A stretch of 64,000 nt of DNA from NCBI RefSeq assembly GCF_001191005.1, contig NZ_CP012201.1, forward strand, positions 1,550,001 through 1,614,000, read 5' to 3'. The first letter of the stretch is position 1; the number at the start of each line of letters is the position of its first letter. This document shows positions 19,501-27,293 of the stretch, one piece after another. A model generated the notes under the pieces. The model searched no databases. It was not told the DNA's origin and was given only the letters and a program-made list of their open reading frames with translations. The stretch is from Massilia sp. NR 4-1. GTDB taxonomy: Bacteria > Pseudomonadota > Gammaproteobacteria > Burkholderiales > Burkholderiaceae_D. Made by a program: the position numbers and the translations under genes.

Positions 19501-22500
19501 CTTCCCACACGCCAGCGTCATTGGATGGATTGCTTCCATAACGGTAGTTCAGGAGCGCCGAGAACAGCGGCGTGCCGCCCGGCAGGCCGCTGCAGCGCTG
19601 CGCCAGCGACAGGCTGGCATGCTCGTGCTGCAGCAATCCGGTCAGCGCGGCATGGGTCTGGCGCAGGCATTGCGCCACATCCTGGGTTCCAAGGTGGACG
19701 CGCAGCGGCAAGGTATTGATAAACAGGCCCAACGCGCGGCCCGCATCTTCACCGCCATGCATGCGGCCAAACAGCACCGTGCCGAAGACCACATCATCCT
19801 TGCCGGAAGCCTTGGCCAGGACCGCAGCCCAGGCCAGATGGAACAGCGTCGCTGCGCTCACGCCCTGGCTCTGCGCCGCCTGGCGCAAGCGGGCGGACAG
19901 GGACGGAGCCAATTCCAGCCTGGCCTGTTCGACCGCACTGCCATTGCCTTGAACATCGATCAGATTGAACGGGGCCGTCGGTTCTTCGACATCGCCCAGC
20001 ATCTGGCGGAAGAAGGCCTCCTGCTCCTCCTGGCTGGCGCCGAAGCGGGCCTGTGCCACAAAATCGCGGAACGGCACCGCGGGTGGCAGTGCCCCGCCCT
20101 GCTGGATCAAACCGATTTCCTCAACCAGTAGTTCCAGCGTGGTGTGATCCACCACCAGATGGTGGCTAGGTAGTTGCAGCAGATAGCGTCCGCTTGCGCG
20201 GTCGCGCGCGGCCAGCGCCCGTATCATCGGCGCCTGGCGCACATCGATGCGGTAGCGTGCCGGGTTGACGGCGGCGGTCAGCACGGCGGCAGCATCGTCA
20301 GCTCCTGCATCCAGCCACTCCGTTTGCAGGTGCGCCTCGCGCCATACGATTTGCAGCGGCTCCTTCAAACCTTCCCACAGCACGGCTGTACGCAGAATAT
20401 CGTGGCGCGCGATAACCTGGTTCAGGCTTTCGACGAAACGCGATAAACGCTGTTCGCTGTCGAAACTGAGCATCTGCGGTGTGACATAGGCATCGCCTTC
20501 GCTTTGCAGCACGTGATGGAAGAGTATGCCTTCCTGCAGCGGGGCGAGCGGATAGATATCCTGGATGTTGGCAGCACCGCCCGGAACCGCGGATTCGATA
20601 ATGGCGATCTGCTCGGCATTGATGGAAGCCAGTGTCACCATCTCCGGCGTCAGCGCGCTGCAGCCATCCGGAATGCCGTTCGGCGGCACGGCCACGCGTC
20701 CATAGGCTGAAGCAGCCTGCTCCAACACCTTGGCAAACGCAGCCAGTTGCGGATACTGGAACAGATTGCGCACCTGGGCCGGCAGGCCTTGGCCACGCAT
20801 GCGCTCCAGCAGTTTCAGAGCCAGCAGGGAATGGCCGCCAAGTTCAAAGAAGTTGTCCTGGCGGCCAATTTGCTCCACTCCCAGCAGTTCGGACCAGAGT
20901 GCCGCCAGTTTCTCTTCGATCTGGCCTTGCGGCGCCTCGTATGCGGCCGAGCTGAAATCCGGCTCCGGCAGCGCCTTGCGATCCACCTTGCCGTTGGCGT
21001 TGAGCGGCAGCGCCTCCAGCACCACGATGGCGCTTGGCACCATATAGTCCGGCAGCAGCTGTGCCAGGCGCTCGCGCAGCAGGTTTGCTTCGCAGCCCGC
21101 GCCATCCTGCGGCGAGACATAGGCCACCAGCCGGGTTCCGGCCGCGCCTTCGCGCGCCACCACCACCGCTTCGCGCAGTTCCGGCTGTGCCAGCAATTGC
21201 GCCTCGATCTCGCCCAGTTCGATGCGCAGGCCGCGTATCTTCACCTGATGGTCAAGACGGCCCAGGTATTCCAGCTGGCCTTCGCCATTCCAGCGCACCA
21301 GGTCTCCTGTGCGATACAGGCGTCCGCCCAGCGGATCGAAAGGATCGGCCACGAAGCGCTCCGAAGTCAGTGCAGGACGCTCCAGATAACCGCGCGCCAG
21401 GCCGATCCCGCCCAGATACAGCTCGCCAGCCACGCCGGCTGGTACCAGATTCAGCTCGCCATCCAGCACATAGGTCTTGGTCTGGCTGATCGGTTGACCA
21501 ATCGGCACCTGGCTGCCACCATCGGCACGGCAAGTCCAGTGGGTGACGTCGATGGCCGCTTCGGTCGGGCCATACAGGTTGTAGAGCGCCGCCTGCGGCA
21601 GCCGCTTGAAGACACCGTTCTGCGCTTCGGCTGGCAGCGCCTCGCCACTGCAGACAATGCGTGTCAGGCTGCGGCAGTCCGCCACACCCTCATGTGCCAG
21701 GAAGGCTTGCAGCATCGACGGCACGAAATGCAGCGTCGTGACCTGGTGGCGACAAATCAGCTCGCGCAGGCGCGCCGGTTCGCGATGTTCGCCCGGTGCC
21801 GCAATCGCCAGCCGCGCGCCCGTCATCAGGGGCCAGAAGAATTCCCAGACCGAGACATCGAAGCTGAACGGCGTCTTTTGCAGCACCGTGTCGGCGGGCG
21901 TCAGCCGGTAAGCCTGCTGCATCCACGCCAGCCGGTTGTACAAGGAACGGTGGCGGTTGGCCGCGCCTTTTGGCCTGCCGGTCGAACCGGAGGTGTAGAT
22001 CACATAGGCCAGATTCTCTCCATTCAGCGCTGGCGCCGGATTGTGCTCCGGCTGCCCGTCCAGATCTAATTGATCGAGAGCCAGCGCGGCCACGCCGTCA
22101 TGGCGGAATTGCGGCAGCAACTGGCTATGCGTCAGCAGCAGGCCGATGCCGCTGTCTTCAACCATATAGTGCAGGCGTTCGGCCGGGTATTCTGGATCGA
22201 GCGGCACGTAGGCACCGCCTGCCTTCAGTATAGCCAGCAGGCCAATCACCATCTCGAAGGAGCGCTCCAGCGCGATGCCGACCTTGTTTTCCGGCCGCAC
22301 ACCCAGTTCAATCAGATGATGGGCCAGGCGATTGGCACGCGCGTTCAGCTCGCCATAGCTCAGCGACGCCTCGCCAAACAGCAGGGCGCAGGATTCCGGC
22401 TGGCTATTGGCCAATTTTTCAAACAGGCGATGCACCGGCTGTTCGCCATCATGGTGTGCGCGGTTGTCGCCCCACTGCTGCAATTGGGCATGCTGCGTCT

Positions 22501-23971
22501 CATCCAGCAGCTCGACGTCCCCCAGCAATTGCTCCGGATTGCCGCTCAGGGCTCGCAAAATGGTCTGGTAATGCTGCGCCATGCGCGCGATGGTGGCCGC
22601 GTCGAATAGCTCCGAGGCATAGCTGAAAGTGGCGTTCAGCACACCATTTTCATCTTCCCGCGTATCAAGCGTCAGTTCAAACTGCGCCTGTTGCCGATCC
22701 AATGCGTAGTCGTTCAGCTCCAATCCCGGCAACTGCTGCAAGGCGCGATAGTCCGTGCGCTGATGATTGAACATCACCTGGAACAGCGGATTGCCGCTCA
22801 AGCTGCGCTCCGGCTGCAACGCTTCCACCAGTTGCTCATACGGCAAATCCTGATGTTCCTGCGCGCCCAGTGCGGCGTCACGCGTTTGCGCCAGCGCCTG
22901 CGCCAAACTGGTACGGCCATGCAGCCGGTTGCGCAGCACCTGCGTATTGACGAAGAAGCCGATCACCCTTTCGCTTTCCACGCGGTTGCGGTTTGCAATC
23001 GGCACGCCAATGCGGACATCGGTCTGTCCTGTATAGCGGTTCAGCAAAGCCTGAAAGCCCGACAGCAAAACCATGAACAGGGTTGCTCCCTGCGTTTGCG
23101 CGCACTTCCGCAGGCCGGATGCCAGTTCGGATGGCAGCGTGACGCTATGGCGCGCGGCGCGGTAGACACCGTCGGCGCGGCGCGGCCGGTCGGCCGGCAA
23201 CTGCAGGACTGCCTGTTCCTTGCCCAGTTGTTCTGTCCAATAGGCGAGCTGACGCTCCTGCTCCCCGGCTTCCATCCAGCTGCGCTGCCATATAGCGTAG
23301 TCCGCGTACTGGATTGGCAGCTCAGCCAGCGCCGCAGAACCGTCTTGCATGGCGGCGCGGTACAGTGCAGCGAATTCATCGACGATGATCTGCATCGACC
23401 AGCCATCGGAAACGATATGGTGCATGACAACCACCAGCACATGCGCATCGACGGCGGACTTGATCAGACCGACCCGCAACAGTGGGCCTTGAGTCAGGTC
23501 AAAGGTCTGCTGGCTGATTCGCATGGCTTCCTGCCGCACGCGCGCTTCGCGCTCGTCTTCCGCCAATGCACTCAGATCGGTCAGCTCGATATCCAGGTCC
23601 AACTGCGGCAGGATGATTTGCTCCGCCAGGCCATCGCTACCCGGCTGGAATACCGTGCGCAAGGCTTCATGCCGTGCCACCAGCGCGGAAAAGGCGCTGC
23701 GCACGGCATCGGCATTCAATTCCCCCTTCAACGCAAGCGCACCGGCGATATGGTAGGCCGTGCTGGATGGGTCCAGCTGCCACAGGAACCATTGGCGCGC
23801 CTGGGCGTATGACAAGGCGCAGGCCTGCGCCGCCGATCCATCGCGCTTCAGAATCGGGAACTGGCCGATGCTCATGCCGTCCGATCTCAGGCGCTGGTAC
23901 ACCGCACGGCGCTGCCCGGCGGACAGTTGCGCAAATTTCTCCGCAATACGGCGCGTTGCGACGTCACTCAT
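13532..23971 (-). CDS. NRPS, three modules: C-A(Ser)-T-C-A(Thr)-T-C-A(OH-Orn?)-T-TE
   Basis: A 3479-residue terminal synthetase. Condensation motifs lie near residues 185 (HHIVSDGWS), 1272 (HHLVVDHTTLE) and 2328 (HHILLDGWS). Carrier serines lie near 1050 (LGGHSLL), 2118 (LGGDSIL) and 3173 (LGGDSLL). The thioesterase has GWSLGG near 3303 and GHYTIM at the end. Specificity codes I read by hand are DVWHVSLIDK (Ser-like), DVWNIGLIHK (Thr-like) and DGEAVGGVTK (of a kind I recall for hydroxyornithine, unverified). The second C domain carries HHVLQSEGD, close to the HH[IL]xxxxGD mark of dual epimerization/condensation domains, so the first Ser may become D. No separate E domain is seen. The ATG shares one base with the preceding stop (TGATG). 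Confidence 0.95.
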   Translation of the reverse strand: MSDVATRRIAEKFAQLSAGQRRAVYQRLRSDGMSIGQFPILKRDGSAAQACALSYAQARQWFLWQLDPSSTAYHIAGALALKGELNADAVRSAFSALVARHEALRTVFQPGSDGLAEQIILPQLDLDIELTDLSALAEDEREARVRQEAMRISQQTFDLTQGPLLRVGLIKSAVDAHVLVVVMHHIVSDGWSMQIIVDEFAALYRAAMQDGSAALAELPIQYADYAIWQRSWMEAGEQERQLAYWTEQLGKEQAVLQLPADRPRRADGVYRAARHSVTLPSELASGLRKCAQTQGATLFMVLLSGFQALLNRYTGQTDVRIGVPIANRNRVESERVIGFFVNTQVLRNRLHGRTSLAQALAQTRDAALGAQEHQDLPYEQLVEALQPERSLSGNPLFQVMFNHQRTDYRALQQLPGLELNDYALDRQQAQFELTLDTREDENGVLNATFSYASELFDAATIARMAQHYQTILRALSGNPEQLLGDVELLDETQHAQLQQWGDNRAHHDGEQPVHRLFEKLANSQPESCALLFGEASLSYGELNARANRLAHHLIELGVRPENKVGIALERSFEMVIGLLAILKAGGAYVPLDPEYPAERLHYMVEDSGIGLLLTHSQLLPQFRHDGVAALALDQLDLDGQPEHNPAPALNGENLAYVIYTSGSTGRPKGAANRHRSLYNRLAWMQQAYRLTPADTVLQKTPFSFDVSVWEFFWPLMTGARLAIAAPGEHREPARLRELICRHQVTTLHFVPSMLQAFLAHEGVADCRSLTRIVCSGEALPAEAQNGVFKRLPQAALYNLYGPTEAAIDVTHWTCRADGGSQVPIGQPISQTKTYVLDGELNLVPAGVAGELYLGGIGLARGYLERPALTSERFVADPFDPLGGRLYRTGDLVRWNGEGQLEYLGRLDHQVKIRGLRIELGEIEAQLLAQPELREAVVVAREGAAGTRLVAYVSPQDGAGCEANLLRERLAQLLPDYMVPSAIVVLEALPLNANGKVDRKALPEPDFSSAAYEAPQGQIEEKLAALWSELLGVEQIGRQDNFFELGGHSLLALKLLERMRGQGLPAQVRNLFQYPQLAAFAKVLEQAASAYGRVAVPPNGIPDGCSALTPEMVTLASINAEQIAIIESAVPGGAANIQDIYPLAPLQEGILFHHVLQSEGDAYVTPQMLSFDSEQRLSRFVESLNQVIARHDILRTAVLWEGLKEPLQIVWREAHLQTEWLDAGADDAAAVLTAAVNPARYRIDVRQAPMIRALAARDRASGRYLLQLPSHHLVVDHTTLELLVEEIGLIQQGGALPPAVPFRDFVAQARFGASQEEQEAFFRQMLGDVEEPTAPFNLIDVQGNGSAVEQARLELAPSLSARLRQAAQSQGVSAATLFHLAWAAVLAKASGKDDVVFGTVLFGRMHGGEDAGRALGLFINTLPLRVHLGTQDVAQCLRQTHAALTGLLQHEHASLSLAQRCSGLPGGTPLFSALLNYRYGSNPSNDAGVWEGVELLGGEERSNYPLSMSVDDMDGGFALVAQVPPAIGALRLCEMMQEAAAALVDARALQPAKLVCELPVMSGMETALLHQWSVNRRRHADAAPLHRLFEHQAALRPQAQALLFGEQVLSYAQLNAKANRLAHRLLAQGVRPEDKIGACIERSIDMVAALLAILKTGAAYVPLDPEYPPERLQYMAEDSAIGLLLSHTALQGIAPGLSPERVLLLDQIDLSAESVENPDIPVHGENLAYVIYTSGSTGMPKGAANRHHAVASCMLWMQDTYHLNADDTVLHKAPFGFDVSVWELFWPLTSGARLALALPGDQRDPARLVALIQQHQVTTVNFVPAMLQAFLAHEGIEASTRLKHIICGGEAMPAETQKETFQRLRQAGLHNLYGPTETAIHVTNWACRDDGQNQVPIGRPISDTSAYVLDAGLNLTPAGVAGELYLGGVSLGRGYLGRPGLSAERFVADPFDPRGGRLYRTGDLVRWNEEGQLEYLGRIDHQVKIRGFRVELGEVEAQLLAQPEVREVVVVAKQGPGGTLLVAYLSEHEGQNVDAAVLRERLRRTLPEHMVPGAIMVMPNLPLNANGKVDRKALPEPELVARSYEAPQGALEETLAAIWSEVLGQARVGRQDNFFELGGDSILSLQIVARARRAGWDLNPKLMFERPAIADLVCVLRPLEAVAQAAPQRVRGQLGDYLSGAALAALPVDPAGIEDVYPLSPLQEGMLFLSLEAPGSGLYMNQLSVAVHGLNAARLAQAWHVMVRRHAVLRTGFAWQAGADMALQMVWHEADAFVETLDWRGHGDIETSLSELRSAELLRITDFSRPALARLFLLRVGENEHRLLLSMHHILLDGWSQSRLLGELLQTYGGQTLEPVQAHYGDYIRWLKRQPGEAAEQYWRGQLQDLDGPSLLASRRREETGYGKIYLRWDAAQTRILSDNAKAQHVTVNTVVQAAWATLLQRHLGKDTVCFGATVAGRPADLAGAEDMVGLFINTIPVLAARQPQLPVGEFLRRLQAANLDAREYEHTPLAQIQRWVGSGGQALFDSIIVFENYPMHKALSEPLAHGLSFGDVGSEGLTGYAMDLQVTLEGALEIEFCYARASFGEDEVLALRAEMDELLQAMSTAPELPMGELKRLKAAAAEAVLVLGQTGFSQRPVWVHHQIEQHAHLHPDAVALRMGDQVLSFAELNARANRLAHWLLGQGLKPEDRVAVLLPRSTDMIVTLLAIMKAGAGYVPLDAEYPLERLRYIIGDCAPALLIGSGAYQHNLPCPTVWLEQLQLEGGNAANPGIALGEQQLAYVIYTSGSTGQPKGVAVAHGPLAMHCAATNEIYATQPDSCELLFMSFSFDGAHERWISALTAGASVAIRDPEVWTAEQASDALHRYGVSTVAFPPAYLSQLADWAGIAGNPPPVELYVFGGEAMPKAGFEQVRRHLRPQRLINGYGPTETVVTPLIWQARGDDSFACAYAPIGRPVGERTAYVLDADMQLVPHGAVGELYIGGYGLARGYIGRSDLTAERFVADPFSTTGGRLYRTGDLVRWLDDGNAEYIGRADHQVKIRGFRIELGEIEAQLRKVAGVSDVAVLAAAGEGGASLLAYLASDMPAQEVMQMARMAVADTLPDFMQPSAYAVLPKLPRLPTGKLDRHSLPPIQPESARQYRAPSTHEAQLMAGLWQEVLGVERVGETDNFFELGGDSLLCLKLISRLRVLKDARFNFKLRDLTQKPTIAQLLGLEVGEQVAQSGVTLLNREGSEPLFCLHAGFGTIFDYQPLARRLDGVATVYGIACRMLADSAHVDASLEQMARDYARMIRQTQAAGPYRLLGWSLGGTLVAMVAALLEAEGQAVSFAGLVDPFIPGTEQAAMPPWQQDFSDFLSQVLPGVTLDTLPPAPGPELESLLSQALAGNRSIYGAMGAAELLRGFEVARHLKALSIEAGPLSKLVCQPHYWWAEGREAAQKAELLRQTGAQGTASEIAAGHYTIMRSEQWLEQAVRLGEGVLQG
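20991..22386. repeat. Near-identical adenylation-domain duplicate, copy 1
   Basis: About 1.4 kb encoding the Ser-type adenylation domain of the three-module NRPS. It aligns without gaps, at a constant offset of 3332 bases, to 24323-25718 in the neighbouring NRPS gene. In a 120-base sample near 21361 I count two differences. The flanking C and T domains are much less alike, as expected for recent duplication or gene conversion confined to the A domain. Confidence 0.9.
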
Positions 23972-26900
23972 CAAACATTCTCCAAACTATCGATAAAGGA
24001 ATCAAGGTCGGCCAGGGCCTGTTCATTGGACTTTCCACGCTGAGCGCCAATATGCCGCGCCATCTCCACAAGAACGGGATGACGGAACACATCCTTGACG
24101 CTCAGTTCAAACTGCATGTCCCGCTGGATGCGAGCCGTCAACTGGACTGCCAGAAGCGAATGCCCGCCCAGCTGGAAAAAATGATCGTTGCGGCCAATGC
24201 GGTCCATGCCCAGCAACTCGGCCCAAAGGGTGGCCAGCGCAGCTTCCGTGCCCTCGTGCGGAGCTTCATAGCGGGATGCCTGGGACAGTTCCGGTTCGGG
24301 CAGGGCCTTGCGGTCAATTTTTCCGTTGGCGTTGAGCGGCAGCGCCTCCAGCACCACAATGGCGCTTGGTACCATATAGTCCGGCAGCAGCTGCGCCAGG
24401 CGCTCGCGCAACAGGTTTGCTTCGCAGCCCGCGCCAGCCTGCGGCGAGACATAGGCCACCAGCCGGGTTCCGGCAGCGCCTTCACGCGCTACCACCACCG
24501 CCTCGCGCAGTTCCGGCTGCGCCAGCAATTGCGCTTCGATCTCGCCCAGCTCAATGCGCAGGCCGCGTATCTTCACCTGATGGTCAAGGCGGCCAAGGTA
24601 TTCCAATTGGCCTTCGCCATTCCAGCGCACCAGATCTCCTGTGCGATACAGGCGTCCGCCCAGCGGATCGAAAGGATCGGCAACGAAGCGCTCCGAAGTC
24701 AGTGCAGGACGCTCCAGATAACCGCGCGCCAGGCCGATCCCGCCCAGATACAGCTCGCCAGCCACGCCTGCCGGTACCAGATTCAGCTCGCCATCCAGCA
24801 CATAGGTCTTGGTCTGGCTGATCGGTTGACCAATCGGCACCTGGCTGCCGCCATCGGCGCGGCAAGTCCAGTGGGTGACGTCGATGGCCGCTTCGGTCGG
24901 GCCATACAGGTTGTAGAGCGCCGCCTGCGGCAGCAGCTTGAAGACACCGTTCTGCGCTTCGGCTGGCAGCGCCTCGCCACTGCAGACAATGCGCGTCAGG
25001 CTGCGACAGTCCGCCACGCCCTCATGCGCCAGGAAGGCTTGCAGCATCGACGGCACGAAATGCAGCGTCGTGACCTGGTGCCGGCAAATCAGCTCGCTCA
25101 GGCGCGCCGGTTCGCGATGTTCGCCCGGTGCCGCAATCGCCAACCGCGCGCCCATCATCAGGGGCCAGAAGAATTCCCAGACCGAGACATCGAAGCTGAA
25201 CGGCGTCTTTTGCAGCACCGTGTCGGCGGGCGTCAGCCGGTAAGTCTGCTGCATCCACGCCAGCCGGTTGTACAAGGAACGGTGGCGGTTGGCCGCGCCT
25301 TTTGGCCTGCCGGTCGAGCCGGAGGTGTAGATCACATAGGCCAGATTCTCGCCATTCAGCGCTGGCGCCGGATTGTGCTCCGGCTGCCCGTCCAGGTTCA
25401 ATTGATCGAGAGCCAGCGCGGCCACGCCGTCGTGGCGGAATTGCGGCAGCAACTGGCTATGCGTCAGCAGCAGGTCGATGCCACTGTCTTCAACCATATA
25501 GCGCAGGCGTTCGGCCGGATATTCGGGATCGAGCGGCACGTAGGCACCGCCTGCCTTCAGTATAGCCAGCAGGCCAATCACCATCTCGAAGGAACGTTCC
25601 AGCGCGATGCCGACTTTACTCTCCGGCCGCACGCCAAGCTGGATCAGATGGTGGGCCAGACGGTTGGCACGAGCATTCAGTTCGCCATAACTCAGCGACG
25701 CCTCGCCAAACAACAGTGCGCAGTTCTGCGGACGCGTCGCAGCCTGTAGTTCGAACAGGCAGTGGACCGGCTCCTCTCCATCATGGTGTTCGTGGTTATC
25801 TCCCCATTGCGCCAGACGGACTTGCTGCGCTTCGCTCAGCAGCTCGATTTCACCCAGGGTTTGTTCTGGATTGCCCGCCAAGGCTTGCAACAGCAGCAGA
25901 TAATGTTCCGCCATGCCTTCGATATAGGCTGCATCGAACAGTTCCGGCGCGTAGCTGAAGCTGGCCGTCACCCTGCCATCCGAGCTTTCGTAAGTTGTCA
26001 GCGACAATTCGCTTTGCACATTCTGTTCGTCGAAGTCGATACGCTCCACCGCAAGGCCTGGCCATTGAGCAAGGGAGCCATGATCCAGGCGTAGATGGTT
26101 AAACATCACCTGGAACAGCGGATTGCCGGTCAGACTGCGCTCCACCTGCATGGCTTCGACCAGCCAGTCCAGCGGCAAATCCTGGTGCGCCTGGGCGCCG
26201 AGCGCATTATCGCGGGTCTGCTCCAGCAGCCGTGCCAACGGCTGCTTCGCGTCCAAACGCACCGGCAGCACCTGCGTATTCACAAAAAAGCCGACCAGAC
26301 CCGCCGTCTCCGCATGATGACGGTTGGCGACAGGGACGCCGACGCGTATATCGGTCTGACCGCTGTAGCGGAACAACAGGGCTTGAAACGCCGTAAGCAG
26401 CGCCGTGAAAAAGGTCGCCCCATGATTTTGCGCCTGACGCCGCAATGCTGCAGCCAGTTCGAATGGCAGCTGGACGGCATGGCGGGCCGCGCCATACGTC
26501 CCTTCAGCATGGCGGGGACGGGCCGTTTGCAGATTCAGTGCAGGCTGGTGCGCCCCCAGCAAATCCCGCCACCAGGCCAGTTGCCGTTCGCCTTCCGCGC
26601 CCGCCAGCAAATTGCGCTGCCATGCTGCGTAATCGCTGTACTCAATCGGCAGTTCCAACAGTTGCAGCGCCCTTCCCTGCACGCGGGCGGCGTATCGCTG
26701 CGCCAACTCATCCAGTATCAGCTGGGTGGAATAGCCATCCGAGACAATATGATGCATGACCACCACCAGCTGGTGTTCGTCCTCTCCCACCTTGAACAAG
26801 GCCGCGCGCAGCAAAGGGCCGCTTGCCAGGTCGAAGGGTTTGGCGCAGAGACTGCGTATTTCCTCCTCCAGCGCACTGCCGCTCAGAGTCCGGCAAGGCA

Positions 26901-27282
26901 GTTCGACAGAGGCAGGCGTCTGCACCAGTTGACGCAGACTGCCATCTTGCTCCTGGCAAAATACCGTGCGCAGGGATGGATGGCGGGCAATCAGCGCCTC
27001 CAGGCCGGCGCGCAATGCTTCGGCATCCAGACGGCCGCGAAAACGCAGGCCGCCGCTCAAATGATAGGCCGCGCTGTCCGGGTCAAGCTGCCACAGAAAC
27101 CATTGGCGCTGCTGGGCGAAGGAGAGTTCGGCCACACTACCAGAAGCGCGGCGTGGTATGGCTTGCGCCGGTGCGGCGCCTGCAGCCGGTTTGGCTGCGC
27201 CGCTCAAGCGTTCCTGGAGTTTCGCCAGTTGCGCAGGGCTGAGCCGCGCACGCAATGCGGCCAGGGTGTTCATATCGGACAT
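23971..27282 (-). CDS. NRPS, single module C-A(Ser)-T
   Basis: A 1103-residue one-module synthetase. After a short N-terminal segment (LAALRARLSPAQLAKLQERL), an LCL-type condensation domain has HHIVSDGYS near residue 179. The adenylation domain has YTSGSTGRPKG near 654 and code DVWHVSLIDK, Ser-like as in EntF. The carrier serine is in LGGHSLL near 1040. The last ~20 residues (ALADLDSFIDSLENV) are acidic and hydrophobic and may dock to the next protein. It lies 11 bp after the PKS stop and its TGA overlaps the next ATG, so the four megasynthase genes form one coupled operon. It should add Ser to the reduced polyketide carbonyl delivered by the PKS. Confidence 0.94.
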   Translation of the reverse strand: MSDMNTLAALRARLSPAQLAKLQERLSGAAKPAAGAAPAQAIPRRASGSVAELSFAQQRQWFLWQLDPDSAAYHLSGGLRFRGRLDAEALRAGLEALIARHPSLRTVFCQEQDGSLRQLVQTPASVELPCRTLSGSALEEEIRSLCAKPFDLASGPLLRAALFKVGEDEHQLVVVMHHIVSDGYSTQLILDELAQRYAARVQGRALQLLELPIEYSDYAAWQRNLLAGAEGERQLAWWRDLLGAHQPALNLQTARPRHAEGTYGAARHAVQLPFELAAALRRQAQNHGATFFTALLTAFQALLFRYSGQTDIRVGVPVANRHHAETAGLVGFFVNTQVLPVRLDAKQPLARLLEQTRDNALGAQAHQDLPLDWLVEAMQVERSLTGNPLFQVMFNHLRLDHGSLAQWPGLAVERIDFDEQNVQSELSLTTYESSDGRVTASFSYAPELFDAAYIEGMAEHYLLLLQALAGNPEQTLGEIELLSEAQQVRLAQWGDNHEHHDGEEPVHCLFELQAATRPQNCALLFGEASLSYGELNARANRLAHHLIQLGVRPESKVGIALERSFEMVIGLLAILKAGGAYVPLDPEYPAERLRYMVEDSGIDLLLTHSQLLPQFRHDGVAALALDQLNLDGQPEHNPAPALNGENLAYVIYTSGSTGRPKGAANRHRSLYNRLAWMQQTYRLTPADTVLQKTPFSFDVSVWEFFWPLMMGARLAIAAPGEHREPARLSELICRHQVTTLHFVPSMLQAFLAHEGVADCRSLTRIVCSGEALPAEAQNGVFKLLPQAALYNLYGPTEAAIDVTHWTCRADGGSQVPIGQPISQTKTYVLDGELNLVPAGVAGELYLGGIGLARGYLERPALTSERFVADPFDPLGGRLYRTGDLVRWNGEGQLEYLGRLDHQVKIRGLRIELGEIEAQLLAQPELREAVVVAREGAAGTRLVAYVSPQAGAGCEANLLRERLAQLLPDYMVPSAIVVLEALPLNANGKIDRKALPEPELSQASRYEAPHEGTEAALATLWAELLGMDRIGRNDHFFQLGGHSLLAVQLTARIQRDMQFELSVKDVFRHPVLVEMARHIGAQRGKSNEQALADLDSFIDSLENV
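24323..25718. repeat. Near-identical adenylation-domain duplicate, copy 2
   Basis: Partner of 20991-22386 (offset 3332 bases, no gaps). It encodes the Ser-type A domain of the single-module NRPS. The two proteins differ at only a handful of residues over this stretch, for example RLRELICRHQ versus RLSELICRHQ. Confidence 0.9.
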
Positions 27283-27293
27283 TGAAGGAACCT

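Noticed and set aside
14312..25749. Several long plus-strand open frames opposite the NRPS genes
   Set aside because: They repeat whenever the A domains repeat and their sequences are complements of NRPS motifs.
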